Shown piece after piece: positions 22,775 to 35,420 of a stretch of 64,000 nucleotides of DNA. The stretch comes from Pyxicephalus adspersus (lineage: Eukaryota; Chordata; Amphibia; Anura; Pyxicephalidae), in contig NC_092859.1 in assembly GCF_032062135.1 (NCBI RefSeq), positions 72,925,580-72,989,579 on the forward strand, in the 5' to 3' direction. Every line of letters begins with the position of its first letter. The first letter of the stretch is position 1. The notes beneath the pieces were generated by a model, which was not told the DNA's origin, made no database searches, and saw only the letters and a list, made by a program, of their open reading frames with translations. The translations under genes were made by a program, and so were the position numbers.

Positions 22775-23204
22775 GTATATTGCCTTTATTATTATAACAG
22801 ATATGAACAGACAATTAAGGAGAAGAAAAGCTCTCTGTCTGGCTGAGGCACAGGAGCTGCAAAAAAGATTGTGTAAAACTTTTGATTAATTTTTTACCAA
22901 CAGATGGTAAGGTATCTGAGACTTGCTTGACTTGCTAGCATTTATCTCCAGTTTATTTTGCTAACTGCAACCTGGTAAAATAAAGCTGTGCACAAATGAT
23001 CTACAACCTGTTAATTTATGTATTTTTCTCCTGTCTATACACACCTTTATCCCAGGAAATGTAATCTCAAATGACTGATTTGTCACAAACAATAAATGTT
23101 TTCGGCAATAAACAAAAACAGCACTTTAGTAAAAGAGCCTCATGTAGATGGTAGGAAAGTTGTGGGTTTGAGGTTGCATTGATGCTTGAAGACCTGGACA
23201 GTTT
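22775..23204. other. Unassigned sequence
   Basis: No feature recognised. Confidence 0.45.
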
Positions 23205-23470
23205 GCAGCCATTAAGCCAGCTATGAATTTTGCTTCATATCAGAGTGTGTTTGATGAAGATGTGAGGCAATTTGTCCGAAAGTTGACGTTAGGTCGGAAT
23301 AGATCATTTGACACAATAGGAATTAAAATTACCTAGCAAGCACACCAAAGAATGGATCCAAAAATGAAGGTTATGGACTGTTCTTGTCAAAGCCTTGATC
23401 TGAATCCCAATGAAATGATGAAGAATTAGGTGAAATTTTGCATGCAAAAAATCCACAAACACCTTTCAAC
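23205..23470 (+). pseudogene. Tc1-like transposase relic
   Basis: Conceptual translation, with breaks, follows the C-terminal half of Tc1-like transposases. Around 23260 it reads DEDVRQFVRKLTLGRN, in the place of ...VRKLKLGR(K/N)W; then SFDTIGIKIT, in the place of xFQxDNDPKHT, so this catalytic Asp region is destroyed; then a stop; then KEWI/HQRMDPKMKVMD and CQSLDLNPNEM (about 23375-23410), in the place of WPSQSPDLNPIEMLW. No intact frame remains and no inverted repeats could be paired. The two hairpins at 23516-23568 follow directly. Confidence 0.65.
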
Positions 23471-23515
23471 TGAAGGAAATTTGCATTAACATTTGTGTAG
23501 TGGGTAATTTCTGCA

Positions 23516-23568
23516 AAGGGGCCTTACAGTAAGGCCCCTTAAAGTAAGGCCTGTAACAGCCTTACTTT
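23516..23568. repeat. Two adjacent perfect hairpins
   Basis: The first is AAGGGGCCTTAC (23516-23527), one base, then its exact reverse complement GTAAGGCCCCTT (23529-23540). The second is AAAGTAAGGC (23541-23550), 8 bases, then GCCTTACTTT (23559-23568). The motif GTAAGGC thus occurs four times in alternating orientation within 53 bp, followed by a T-run. Function unknown. Confidence 0.9.
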
Positions 23569-24164
23569 TTCCACAGTTCACAATTATAACTATTAATTTT
23601 TTATTTGACAAAATATTTTAAATGTAACATGTCTTTTAGGCAAATACAGCACAATAACCTGTAGGCACTGTTAAAATATGTTAAAAACATTAACAAAAGG
23701 TTGTATATTATATTGTGATTAGTAGTTATGCCACTAGGTGTTAGTGTTTTGTATATTGTCTTCTTAGGGTTCTGATGTTATTTTCAGTTTCCATGTGTTT
23801 CCGCTGTTTTCAAATCAAAACAATAAGGGCAAGAACAATATCGACAGCAATTTTTTTTTATTATATAAAACATTTTCTAAATTCAGGTGTGTGTGGTCAG
23901 AAAATATTTGGAAGGGAAAATTCTTTATTGACTTTTATTCTATTTGGCAGGCCAGGTGTTGGGAATTTTCCAGAACATAGGTTTTGTTACGTTAGAAACT
24001 GAAGCACATCATGCATCACAGCGTGAACTACTATGCATCATTAACATTGGATTCTATTCCTCTTTTCCCAATTCCCTTCTAACATACACATACACACACA
24101 GTAGTTTGTACCTTTTAAAATTCAAGCAACATAAAAAATTATTTCTGCAAAAAAGGATTAAACC
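23569..24164. other. Unassigned AT-rich sequence
   Basis: Several overlapping frames of 60-75 codons occur at 23775-24168, but they show no domain or shared frame logic and read as chance. Confidence 0.45.
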
Positions 24165-24240
24165 CTAATAAAATTATTATCCTGTATTTATATAGTGTTG
24201 ACATATTACATGGCACTTTACAAAGTCCAATATCTGACAT
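24165..24240 (-). repeat. LINE/SINE 3' tail, reverse orientation
   Basis: Reads TTATTATCCTGTATTTATAT, then AGTGTTGACATATTACATGG and CACTTTACAAAG: the reverse complement of the tail at 7.26-7.30 kb, truncated soon after. Confidence 0.6.
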
Positions 24241-25494
24241 ATACCTAAAGTTCATCTGAAACAAGCACTCTCATTTTGGGACTATAAATCCCAATGAAAG
24301 CATTAGTGCATTTTAAAATGCTATACAGTATAAACACGATAGACTACAATAAATTGATTCACCAGGAGAATAGCTTGCAAATTGAACTGTGAATCTCTAT
24401 CTCACTCCCTGGTACAGTAATAATCTAAGAGCATTGACAATCTCAGTTTTTCAAATTAATGTAGTTTTAAAAGCCCTTGTGCTAAATATAAAACCTATAC
24501 AATCAAATATTTAACCCCAATCCATCCAGAGCCCATTACTGCATAGATGTGTAGACAGTAGTTGGCAGTTTGTTGTCTGAATGTCTCATGTCCCTTCCAT
24601 TAGACTATGTTATTATTATTATTAAAGGAGTAGATATATGTGGCATTGAATCTCATGAGAAAACCAGGAACCTCTCATGTAGCAGCGATATAAAAAAAGC
24701 TTAAAGGAATGTGTAATGTTCTTGTGGTCACAATATAAGACCACAGATGCCATCTACTGACAAAGCAATCACACTGACCTTACTGATTCTTTGCAGAACA
24801 AAGCAGAAAGATCTAACTTGCTTTTGTATTTGCAAAGCTTCAGCATTAGTCATGGGCTTAGATCACTTTGCCGAAAAAAGCAATTGTGTTTGAGACATTC
24901 TTATGAGGTTTGGCAATATTACATACTAACAATTCACTAGAATTCAACATATGTCAAACTGATGATTTCTCATTGTGGAGTATTGTAATCATCAAAAAAG
25001 TCAAGCTTACATTAATTTCTGGAATCTCATTTTGCAATGCATCTGCAGCCTGCGTTAACTGAAATGAGCTGCAATGACCGGTTTTATGTGTTGTAAATTG
25101 ATATTGATAAAGTGATAAATAGGGTTGCTTTGCAGAATATAAAACACATCACAGTAATGGTCTATACGGGCTATCAGGCAGCATCAGTAAACTTTCAGGC
25201 CAGGTTGAGTCTTACTAATAGCACATCATTCAGGACTATGACTGGTAAATGTAATAATGTCCAACATGTTTCATAAAAGGAGATGTAAATACAAGAAATC
25301 TTCAATTGATACTAGCAGCTGTACAGGGTTTAAGCAGACGGAATGTTTGTGCTTTTCTAATAAACCATCAGAAAGTTTCATATATTTAACCAAAGTGTAA
25401 GAGTGGCAAACAAAATGGATTATACAGCTCTGTTAACACCAGTGTGCCAGTAAGTCACAAAAATAAATCTATGGGTTACTATACCAAATAAATA
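24241..25494. other. Unassigned sequence
   Basis: Short (TTA)n run at about 24609-24624. No other feature recognised. Confidence 0.45.
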
Positions 25495-25760
25495 TAGGAA
25501 GGTTACCCAGCAAAGTGAATTATCTCCCTGCAGGGGATATTTCACTTAGCCTAGTAAATGAGATGAAGCTTTGCTGACTTTAAAAATCCAATCATGTGCA
25601 AGGAAAAAATCCAATTTTATTAGATTTGCTTGCAAGTGATTTGGTTTTCTTTGGAAAATACTTTTTACCACATTTACTAAGCTGTGAAATGTTCTTGGCA
25701 AGAGGACAATTCACCTTAGAAAGTGAACAGTCTATATTTCTTTAGTAAATCAGCCCCTGT
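25495..25760 (-). mobile_element. MITE, family 'GGGGCTGATTTACTAAAG'
   Basis: On the minus strand it starts GGGGCTGATTTACTAAAGAA (25757-25738), then runs through TGTCCTCTTGCCAAGAAC and CACTTGCAAGCAAATC to CTAGGCTAAGTGAAATATCC. The start closely resembles the other fold-back MITEs (GGGCCTGATTTATTAAAG). The far end near 25495 is not sharply defined. Confidence 0.55.
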
Positions 25761-25849
25761 GCATCTAAATTAAAGAATTTGCTGAAATGAAGGGGGTTCT
25801 TTCACTCATCAAGGGTATAGACTGGTCACATAAAACAGAATTACTGTCT

Positions 25850-26000
25850 TGAATGGGATATCCCACCTAATGTAGTAAATTATTGTGAGTTTTGCTGACT
25901 TCAAATATCTAATCACGTGCAAGCGTAGATATTGCTGTACATGATTGGCTATTCTTCTTTTTAAAGTGAACTTTCACTCAATTGATTAAGCTAAGTAATA
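25850..26000 (-). mobile_element. Partial copy of the same MITE
   Basis: Shares GGGATATCCCACCTAATGTA, GTAAATTATTGTGAGTTTTG with CTGACTT, and AATCACGTGCAAG with the right half of 25495-25760, in the same orientation. It is truncated on one side. Confidence 0.5.
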
Positions 26001-28740
26001 TATCCCAACCAACCCCAAATTTTCTGCAGTTTAGCAAAATGGAAAAAATATAGGTGTAAACAAACAGCGTTATCATTGTTCTAAATTACATGTACTAATC
26101 ACAAAGAATAGCATCATAAACAACAAAATCAAATAAATACGAATCCCCAAGAAACAAACACAAATGCATAATACAGGAAAATATTGTGCAGTCCTGTCCT
26201 GCAGTAGCACTGGTTCCAATATAGCTCAATGGCCATACTGTAATGTAAAGACTACAAGGGAAGATAGTAAATGAAGAGCCTATAGTAATAACTAGTAACC
26301 TGATGTCTGGATGGTTTCTCCCCAGGTAAATAGAGCAAAGAACAATAAGCACAGTGTGATGTTTTCCACACCAATTGTGGCTTCCAGGAGCTCCATCAGT
26401 AGTCAGCTTGCTTATGTGAAATGGGCTTATCAAATGGTAATTGCAGGCAATGTAGTCCACTAATTTGAAATTCACAAGCTACATAATGAATAGGAATTTT
26501 ATCCCTTTTCATTTTGTAGTCTGTAGATAAATTCTCTCCTGCAGAATGGCCTGTGCTGAAGGAAGGAAGTTAACTTACATCTTCCCTTTAAAAGGTAAAA
26601 GTTATTATTTTGCACAGGTGCTACCTCTAACACCTAGCTGTCTCTGACATTTCTGGTCCCCCTAACAAAACACAGTGATTTCTGATCATAAGATTATGCT
26701 TCAGTCTTGTGATCACTATGTTAGCTATTCTAAACCAATTACATATGGACTAGAAGCTTAGCTCACAAAATATGTGGGCAGAGGACAGTGTAACTCTGTT
26801 TAATACTGTAATTGTTAATAACGTAATAATATTATAGTATTAAAATAATAATACATTTTACAACTTATTTTTTTTATTTTAAAATAACATTTTGTTCATT
26901 AAAACAGTTGACAAAATAAAATTCTTGCATTCCAAACTTACAGTTATTAATGTGTGCAAATAATCTTAGATTGATAGGGCATCTTGGGATAACACTTCTC
27001 CAACCTTTTCTCAGGTATTTCTTGTCTGTGTACTCTCTCAAGCATTATGAAGAATCAAGAACATGATTGTTCTGAATTGGTATCCAGACAAAAGTAGGCT
27101 ATATCTATGTAAGGGATTTTGTGACAGTGGCACAGCAAGAAAAGAATTAGAGACTGGACACTAAAATTGCTTAAATGTATTAATTTAATTAAGATTTACA
27201 AAGAATAAAAGCTAAAAATATCAACCTAAAAGCCCCTAAAACCTAAATAAAACCCCCTACAATTCTGATCCTAATATTTGGTTGAAAAGACATATAAACT
27301 CATTTCTTACACAAAACTAACTTACTTTACTTATTATGTTACTCTAGAAGCACAAAAACCCAATCCTTACATGGCAAGAAATAATGATTTCGGTCCAAAC
27401 AGGACCACTATCAGAAATTTGTGATAGACTTCCTGGGACTTCTCCCCCATATCTAAAATTTCCAGACTTGAAAAAGTCAAGCTCTTTTGATCAGGGTCCA
27501 GTACACAAGTATACCATATCTCCTCAGAATGCCTTGGGTCCAAAATAAACCCCTCTCCATTTATTAGGAGTTAGAAGCTGTAAATGACTCACCAGTCTTT
27601 GGACAAATGGTTCTAAATAGTGTTGGACAATATATTATAGGGCAATATATTATTTTTACAGTCATACACTGATAGATAAAAGCCCAGCTAACACTGGCTA
27701 TTTTTATAAGATGAGATTTATTTCAGCTCATAAAACTAATTCAGTAGGAAATAGAACCATTCAAAGATACAATATAAAAAACCAAGTTAACTACATTCAC
27801 AGTCCTGGAGGAAAATAAACCACTGATGTGTATCCTAAGGGAGCCACTGCCAAATCCACAGCTACTTCAGAGAAAATGGTAAAAAGAAGTCTGAAATCTC
27901 AGTGGGAGATAATATTCTGCTTACCCGCAAGATTATACTTTTCACTGATAAACCTGCGTACAGTTTGTCCTCCAAATCCCCTTAGAATTAATGACAAAGA
28001 TGGATTGCTGGGAAACGTTTTTATTTATAGACAGCATTTCTGTAGGCTTTGAAATGTACAGTAATAGTCAATGCTTTAAGTAAAATCTTCAGCTATAAAA
28101 AGACAGGGATGATACATTAATGATAAATGTATAGTTCAGGTAAGATTAAAGGGAGCACAGTGTATTCCACAGTCTTAGATGAAGGGGGACAGGGTTCAGT
28201 TACAATTCATTCTTTTCTGCTCTCTAACTAGAGAAGAGATCGTATCCGACACCCAGACATGGCCATGTTTGGTTGAGCTAGGGTTTTCAGCTGAGCAATT
28301 TTTATTATTTCTATTTCTAATGCTCATATTCAAATAAAGAATTCACTAATGGATACAGGACACACATTTTGTACAGCCTTCCCCCGTTCTCTATAGAAAC
28401 AAATAGATTATTCAGGTAAGGAATAACTGTACACATTACAAACCAGAATACTCAACTTTCTATATTTAGATCTAAAAAGACCACTGTAATACTTACCTTA
28501 TATGCAGTTTAGGGCTACCTTTAGCTGCCAGACACATGAGTGAGAATCATCAAGAAATCATGTAGATTTGGGCAAAGCCCCAGTGTCTATTCTTTACAGC
28601 TGTATGTTAAGAATATGAATATAAAGACAAGCAGACATCCCTACTCTATATAAACCCATAATCACTTTTATACATATTATTACCTTCCTTTCTCTACCTT
28701 CTGGTATTTTAGGGGACATGAACCTGCTATATTTAGTGTA
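26001..28740. other. Unassigned AT-rich sequence
   Basis: The longest frame is 126 codons on the minus strand (26475-26095). It has several hydrophobic stretches but no family that I recognise, and I do not call it a gene. Very AT-rich at 26800-26900. No repeat family identified. Confidence 0.45.
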
Positions 28741-28800
28741 TATAAATATACCATATATATATACTATATATATATACCATATATACCATAAATACCATAT
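28741..28800. repeat. Degenerate (TA)/(CCATATATA) microsatellite
   Basis: Alternating TA blocks punctuated by ACCATATA, directly upstream of the second TTAA-element copy. Confidence 0.8.
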
Positions 28801-28830
28801 AAACACTGCATTGAACATTGTAGGCCTATA

Positions 28831-29232
28831 TTTCTTAGGGCATAACTCACCGAAATAGGTCCAATATTTTAAAAATTTAATAATAAACTTTAACTAAAAA
28901 CACAACAAATATGGTAAAAAAAATTAAAAAGTGAAACATGAATTATACCTGTACAGTAGCATCTATATTATATGTATAAAATAATTATTTATATATATAT
29001 ATATATATATTATATAAAGATTTCTTTGTATTGACCCAATACAGCTGTTTTGTATTGAATACAATACAAAATTATTTGAATTTCCTGCCGCTCCTCCTTC
29101 CCACACCAATGTAACCGGGAAACCCCGGAAATCGTCTCTGCATTCGGCTGCTAAAGATAGAAGAAAGAAGACGTGTGTGGAGGTGCTGGGGGACCAGCAG
29201 GACACCAACGGAACAAGGTAAGTTGGTTTTCC
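28831..29232 (-). mobile_element. TTAA-ended element, copy 2 (lacks the TTAA end)
   Basis: Parallels 3-383: TTTCTTAGGGCATAACTCAC, AT-rich centre with a (TA)n run at 28990-29016, then AACCGGGAAACCCCGG, TCGTCTCTGCATTCGGC and AACGGAACAAGGTAAGTTGG. After GGTAAGT the two copies diverge, and the TTAA-proximal 100 bp with the hairpins seen in copy 1 is missing. An 81-codon minus frame covers it and is not a gene. Confidence 0.6.
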
Positions 29233-29261
29233 AGTAGTAATCTGATGTCATACAATGTTGT

Positions 29262-29870
29262 ATTTAGCCATGCAGCCTGATAAATTTTATCAGCATCCCC
29301 AGCACCCACTGTTAGGTTGTGCAAAGCTGAAGGGGATTTTAAAGGCTGATCAGTTCCTGACTCAGTCCTGCACTGTAATTGGCTGCAGGGAATTTTTAGC
29401 CTCTCTATTCCCAGTCACCAATGCCTGTTGTAGCCTTAAGCTATGCTGATGTGCTGCTGATGTGTATTTGTGTAATTTACCGTTGCTGACCTTACCTGTT
29501 CCTGACCCTCTGAATTTTTGCTGCCTGGACCAACCTTTTGCCTCTGATCCCGACTCTGCTTGTGTCTTGCCCATGTGTACCTCGTCTGGTGGAAGGATTA
29601 CTTGTGTATGACCCCTTGCTGTGTATTTTGGACTTTTCTCTGTTGGAATCTTGGTACTGCTTCACCTGTTGGCTCCTGGTCCTCTGCCAGCCCTTTCCCA
29701 GACACAATCCCTTGTGCAATAAGTCCTGGGGGAAACCGTGTGCTGGGAAAGGCAACCAGTCTCCCGAGGCTGAGCGGGGGCTTGCTTTAGGTGAAGAGTG
29801 TGGCGTTAGATTGGGCGACTGGTGTCTGACGAGTACTGTTCCTGGACCAGGACCTTACACTTCTTCTCCA
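29262..29870 (+). mobile_element. LTR-like fragment (Gypsy-type)
   Basis: CT-rich sequence with repeated CCTGACC/CTGACTC words (GCTGACCTTACCTGTTCCTG, GGACCAACCTTTTGCC), followed by a GC-rich part (CTGGGGGAAACCGTGTGCTG) and GACCTTACA near the end. This texture is that of frog Gypsy LTRs. TG...CA ends, primer-binding site and target duplication could not be pinned down. The five overlapping frames here (64-115 codons, both strands) are explained by the low stop density of this GC-richer sequence. Confidence 0.4.
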
Positions 29871-29994
29871 AAATTACCATCCTAGTATTCAATGGCTTTA
29901 TTTAACACTGTGGCACATTGAGTTGTGGGGTACAGAATTAGGTGGAGCATGGATGCTGCATGTATATTTTTTACTTGTTTATTGAACCTATTGT

Positions 29995-30405
29995 AATAGG
30001 TCTCTGTGGCCATATTTCTGTTTGTGTCAGTAAAAAATTGAATCTGTAGGCATGTTTGTTGTTGTGTCAAGAAAATACTGGCTGCAGAGTTACTGAATAT
30101 GCCACTGTAACACCATCATGTCTGTGGACATATTTCTAGTTTGTCCATACAGTATGGATTGTGTCTCTGTGGAGATGTTTTTATATTTGTCAGTATGATA
30201 ATGATCATGTATCTGAAGACGTGTTTATGTGTCAGTTCAGTAATGATTATGTATCTGTAGACATGTGTTTCTGATTATGTCTATGAAACAACTGTCTGTT
30301 TAAAAAACTCAACAGGACAATGTGTCAATTTGGTATTGATTGTGCCGGTTAATGTGTTTCTGGTTGTTTCATTAAGGTATTGATTGTGCCTCTTTAGATT
30401 AGTTT
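29995..30405. repeat. Degenerate ~44-bp tandem array
   Basis: The motif CTGTRGRCATRTTTCTG recurs at about 30003, 30045, 30122, 30165, 30212, 30256 and 30343, linked by ATTGTGT/GTGTCAGTA words. Spacings of 42-47 bp, with two of about twice that, suggest a ~44-bp unit and an old, heavily mutated array of about nine units. Confidence 0.6.
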
Positions 30406-33030
30406 TCTTTTAATAATAATGTATCATTAGGTTCCTATGCATTCGTTTGCTTCCCATTTACTGGCTGTCCCTACACTGAAGCCATCCATTCTGGCTTGTC
30501 CCTGGTGGGAAGAACCTGAAGGCCACAACCTGGTGACCTCTCTGCAGCAAAGTAGTCAAGTGCCCACTAGGGTAACTGGCCCATAGCCCCACACAGATAA
30601 TACTTGGCCATCCCCAATAGGAGATCCTCTGCAACTGATTCAGTTATGATTTGATCTCTATATCCGCAGGGCTAGTGATTTATAAATAGTTAATCATGCA
30701 CCTTACATGTTAAAGCCACAGAAACTCCAACCCCCATGTACATGCTGAAGAAGCCTGCTAGGGTGACCGTAGTGCCACTTTTAAAGGATAGACAGTATCA
30801 GTCCAAAGTGAGTTTAAAGTACAGATAGGTTTAGGTGTAGGTAACACAGCAAATAAAGACAGTACAATTAAAAAGGTTATGTTAGCCTAGAGGTCCTATC
30901 TCTAATATTATAACCTTTGTAGAATGTTTAGCTTTCAACATTGTATTAGCTAGAAATCTTTTTGTTCACCTAGAGTACAACATGTAAAATTAAGTTTCAT
31001 AAAATGTTATAGCCTGGGCCACACTCCATTAATAAATAAATTGTTTATATCTTATTATAAATATAGCTAGTCTATTGTGCATGACAAAATATGTTAATAA
31101 AAAGGAAAACCCTTTAACCATATATAATATGAAAAATTGTCAGAATGACAGAAGGGGCTGGTGTCTGTCATTTGCACTGAATAGCAGTACTTTGTGATGA
31201 CACATTAATAACAGGTTATTGTCATATGCTTCAGTTACCATTATTCACTAGATGTTTATTATTGCAAGTAAATTTCCTGTGTCAATGTCCTCCTTCTGAG
31301 CATATGGCACATGTAAGCTATACATAAAATCTGAAAGATGAAATTTCTTTTAACGCTTTAACATTTAATGTAGTTTAGCTTCCATAATCCTGTATAGCTA
31401 TGGAATATAATATGTACATCTACATCGATATAGGCTAATAATAGGGAACATGTGGTACTTTACATATTAGCATATAATAAAATAACTGATTAAAGTCTTG
31501 GTCACCTACAACATTTTTTTTTTCAGATTTAGTTGGATATCTGATAGCTCAGGAGTAACAACCCACCACGTCAGTCTGCTATGCTAACCCAAATATGCAC
31601 ATGATCAGTTCGGACTTTCCTCTGACCTAACTAAATTCACTCCTACTGGTTCAGTAACTCAATGAAATGGGACTAGAGACAGTCAGGCAAGTATCATTTC
31701 CATGTGGCAATGTGGCAAACTGATGCCATATTTTAATTATAGCCTTGTGTTTTTAAAGTAGATGTAAACACAAGCATGATGACAGCTTGTGAAAAATACT
31801 CTAAATCAAAAACAGTTGCCAAAATTTCCCCCGAACTTTTCTTTTGTTTTATCCCTTTTTTTGTTTTTGATCTCCTGCATTGGTATTCAGTTACCTACCA
31901 TCTACATACACTGTATGCACCATCATTCTCTGGAGTGACGTCCTGATTATCAAAATGGTGGACAGATGTGTGTCTAATGTGAGTTAACATATTCACTTGT
32001 AGTCTTTACTTTAATATAGGGTGAAGAAAACTGGGAGCCAGTTGTCACCCAATAGCAAGAAGTGCCTTATCAAGCATGGCATTGTCTTCATTAAACCTGC
32101 ATATTTAAAATGATTGACAAGAAATAAAAAATGCTATTACATTAAAATAGTAATTTTAAACTGTAATGCTTTTTCCAGGGAAATAAAATTACTTTTTATG
32201 CAACTTAAAGATGGGTAGAGCAGTATCTTTTCTGGTCCCCCTACAAGTGGTTAAGGCAAAAAGTCTGTTACATTCAGTTGGCATTTTGATAAAATCACAT
32301 GTAGATAGATTTTAGATTAGATGAGTCATAAATACATTGATAAGAAAAAGGCATCTCAGAACAAGAAACTGTTGATGCTTGGATTTAGGTTGCGATAAGA
32401 ATTTATTTTTCTCTTGCAGATTAGTAAATTAAAGAAGAATGATCACTATAGTAACATGAAGATATATCAATTAGATATATTGCTTTGTTTTAAAGGAAAA
32501 GCAAAATGTAATATTAAATTATTTTTGCTATTATGAGAGGAAAGCATGATTAGACACTACAATGACTGACAAAAGCTGAGACTTTATAAGAAAGAGAGTA
32601 GGTGGCCAAGACTTTAATCATTTGTTTTATGTTATGCTAATATATAAAGTACTACATGTCCCCTAATCCCTAAATCCTTAATCAAGCAGTAAAGTACAAC
32701 TGCTATGTAGCACTACAAAGCAAAAAGCTAAAACTATATATAGTGTGTATAAATATATATATATATATGATCCAATCTACTCAGGGACCAACAAAGCTTG
32801 AAAGGACCACCACAATGTGGTACATGATCCTATTTTTTTTTTCTTTACATTGGCCCTGTAGTGATAGAATCACTTTAAAGTCAAACTATAGACCAAAATA
32901 AAAAAAAACTCACCTTGAACATGTAAACAATTTCTAGGCAATGTTGTAACAATTTGTTTCCACTCTCAAGCTATTACAATTATTCAGCAATATTTTGTTA
33001 GAATAACATTTCCAGTGTCATTTTGACAAA
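30406..33030. other. Unassigned sequence
   Basis: 30420-30800 is less AT-rich, with GGGAAGAACCTGAAGG and similar words that could derive from an LTR, but I cannot support that. (TA)n lies at 32735-32768. 32872-32920 has a short stretch like the entry of the repeat at 14913 (TTTAAAGTCAAACT, A-run, CTCACCTT). No coding signal. Confidence 0.4.
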
Positions 33031-33340
33031 TTGCCTTGCTGCTTAAGTCCCAGGAGCTGATCATCGATTTTCAAACACAGTTCTCCAAAAGTTATGTGGA
33101 GTAAAAGCAGAGGTTTGTTTTCAAAAATATATTGCTGTTCATGTCCTGAGGGTTTGCAAACTATTTCTAAACTAAGTACACAAAAGGGTGCACTTTTTTG
33201 GCAAAAATTGATGTTTTCTCAAAATACATTGCTGCTGTAGTTCCAGGAATTATCTGCCTCCAAACAAAATGGGCAAAAATGTGTTTTTTTTTTAATAAAA
33301 AAGAACTGCTACTTTGGACCACATAGGTATCTTACCTTCA
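33031..33340. repeat. Very degenerate ~97-bp tandem repeat
   Basis: Phased blocks begin with TTGCCTTGCTGCTTAAGTCC (33031), ATTGCTGTTCATGTCCTGAG (33131), ATTGCTGCTGTAGTTCCAGG (33228) and AACTGCTACTTTGGACC (33303). Each of the first three is followed by CAAAC and, in two, by GG(C)AAAAAT-GTTTT. The period is about 97 bp with a shortened last unit. Confidence 0.5.
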
Positions 33341-35420
33341 TTTCAATATAACAAAAGCTGCACTTTTTTGTCCAACTATTGAAGATTAACTCACTCTTTT
33401 TTGTTAAAGTAGAAGACAGCTTCTACAAAAGATCTTACTGTTGTCCTGACAGCTGACATGCTGTTTTCGCATGTAATTTTAGTTTAATTAAAGCATTAAT
33501 TTTTAGAACAAACTGCCAAAATATAGGAGAATGAGATATTATTACTGAATTTGATATAAGAAGCCAGTGAATGGCTTCACCAACCAGACTTGAATTATAA
33601 CTGTAATGTCACATTGGGGTCAACTGAAGTTCGCTTTGATCTAATGGCTACAATACATTATATCTCACTCTTTCAAAGCAAGTTCCTCTGCTGGTGTCAC
33701 CTTTTGGTTTGGACTTCTTACATGTTTACTTACTTACTATTTACTTCTCGATTCACTACTCCTTCACTATGACTGATAAGAGCTGCAGTAATGCAGAACT
33801 CTAAAAGGCACTATATGATTACATCACCATATTAATGGAGCCTGTATAGTGTTGTCTACATGTCCATGTTAAAACCATTTCCTAAGCATGTGTTAAAACC
33901 ATCCATGTTTGAGAAACCCATTCCGAATAATCGAACATGGATGCATGTCTATGTTATGTTGGCCACACAAGTTACAATCTGTAAATATTCTCCTATTTTA
34001 GCAATGGCCTCCCTAAACAGTTCTTTATTTTTTTATTTTATTGGTAAATGAAAAGAAAACTTAACAATCAATTTTTATTGTGTGTGTTTAGTTTAAGCAC
34101 TTACTAATAGTACTTGGAACAGTACAAAATAAAATGAACCAATGAATATTTATAGTTTGCACCTCCTATTTCATCCTTAGAAGATGTCTTGTCACTGCAG
34201 TTTTAAATTTATTTTGTCTGATACTTGTGCAGATGTTCTGATAGCTTTTGTATGGGCTCCCTAATAATTATAAAAACCAATTAACTTCATTATGCTTATT
34301 GTGAGAAAAAAATCAATGATGGTGCTAGACAAAACAAAGTTTTTTCCTTTTTCTTTCACACATAACACATAGGTCCTTTATATATCGCCAAAGCTCTCTT
34401 AATGGTTTCCTCTTCTACTAATAAGTGTTTGCCTCTATATACATACAATCAGACGTAATCAATTTATAAAGGTCAGAAGACAGCCAGGACTAAAATCTTA
34501 TCTATTTTTTCCTTGGCAGTCAGCTGCTTTCCAGCTTGCCAGCAGCTGAGATATAGCAAGCAATAAACTACCCTCTGAATTCCAATTCTGGAAGGAACTT
34601 TTCTGAATATATAGCTGGGAGTTGACAGGGTCGGGTAAATTATAACATGTAATGGCTTTCTTCTATGAAGTAAGTAGGGAGGATTCCATGTGATAGACAT
34701 CAGGCATGAAGGAAGATTAAAAGCATCAGCTACAATAAGGAATACATTATAAGGGCAAAGCATGAGATTTTACCGCTAGCAGGGGTAACAGGGTAGGTCA
34801 GAGCTGGGTAAAACCTTAGGCCCATGAGGGCAAGAATTATAAATCTAGTTCAGCAGGTGACAACCATCTTTTTAATTGCAACAGAATAAAAGTCAGGTCA
34901 CCTGGTAGGCTGTGCTGTGTGGCAGGGCTTGGCAGGTAAATCAGCTTCCAAGTTTACTCATCTAATAGTCTGCATTTCAGGATGGATTTAGAAGGCCCTG
35001 TGCTATTCTGTAACAAGTAAATTGGCACAAGTTTTACATATTTCATAGGTAACAGTTTTCCCTTATTACAGAGGTAGACACTTCTCCTATTAATCATCTA
35101 TTATTTTGTGTCCTTAACTTTTGGGGAGAAATTTCCCCAGCAAAGAATAGCATAATAACCTTTTTGGGCTTGAAATGGGCTTTTCTATCAAAGCAACCCA
35201 ATGCAGCTGAATATAGATTTATGGAATGTAGAAACTGCTTTTGTTTCATAGCTTTTGCTGGTTGGCTCTGCAGTATGCGATCTAAAACAATGTTCCTCAT
35301 GACAGCTAGTCTCAATAGATCTGGAGTGAGCTATGGTGATATCACTACTGTGCTGTTTCCTGAAAAGGAATTTGTATAGCATGTATTCCCAGGATGTAGG
35401 TGGGCAGTAAGGATAGAGAG
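33341..35420. other. Unassigned AT-rich sequence
   Basis: Frames of 60-96 codons occur but none is recognisable. The three overlapping frames at 35094-35382 on both strands show no domain. Confidence 0.45.

Noticed and set aside
23541..23575. Bacterial-style intrinsic terminator (stem plus T-run)
   Set aside because: The setting is vertebrate intergenic or intronic DNA; stem and T-run alone do not indicate a terminator here.
26095..26475. 126-codon minus-strand frame
   Set aside because: No family motif, Cys and Tyr pattern not matching any domain I know, and no exon context; probably chance.
29255..29885. Cluster of frames of 64-115 codons on both strands
   Set aside because: Lies in a CT-rich LTR-like fragment; frames overlap on both strands and none has a recognisable motif such as gag or protease.
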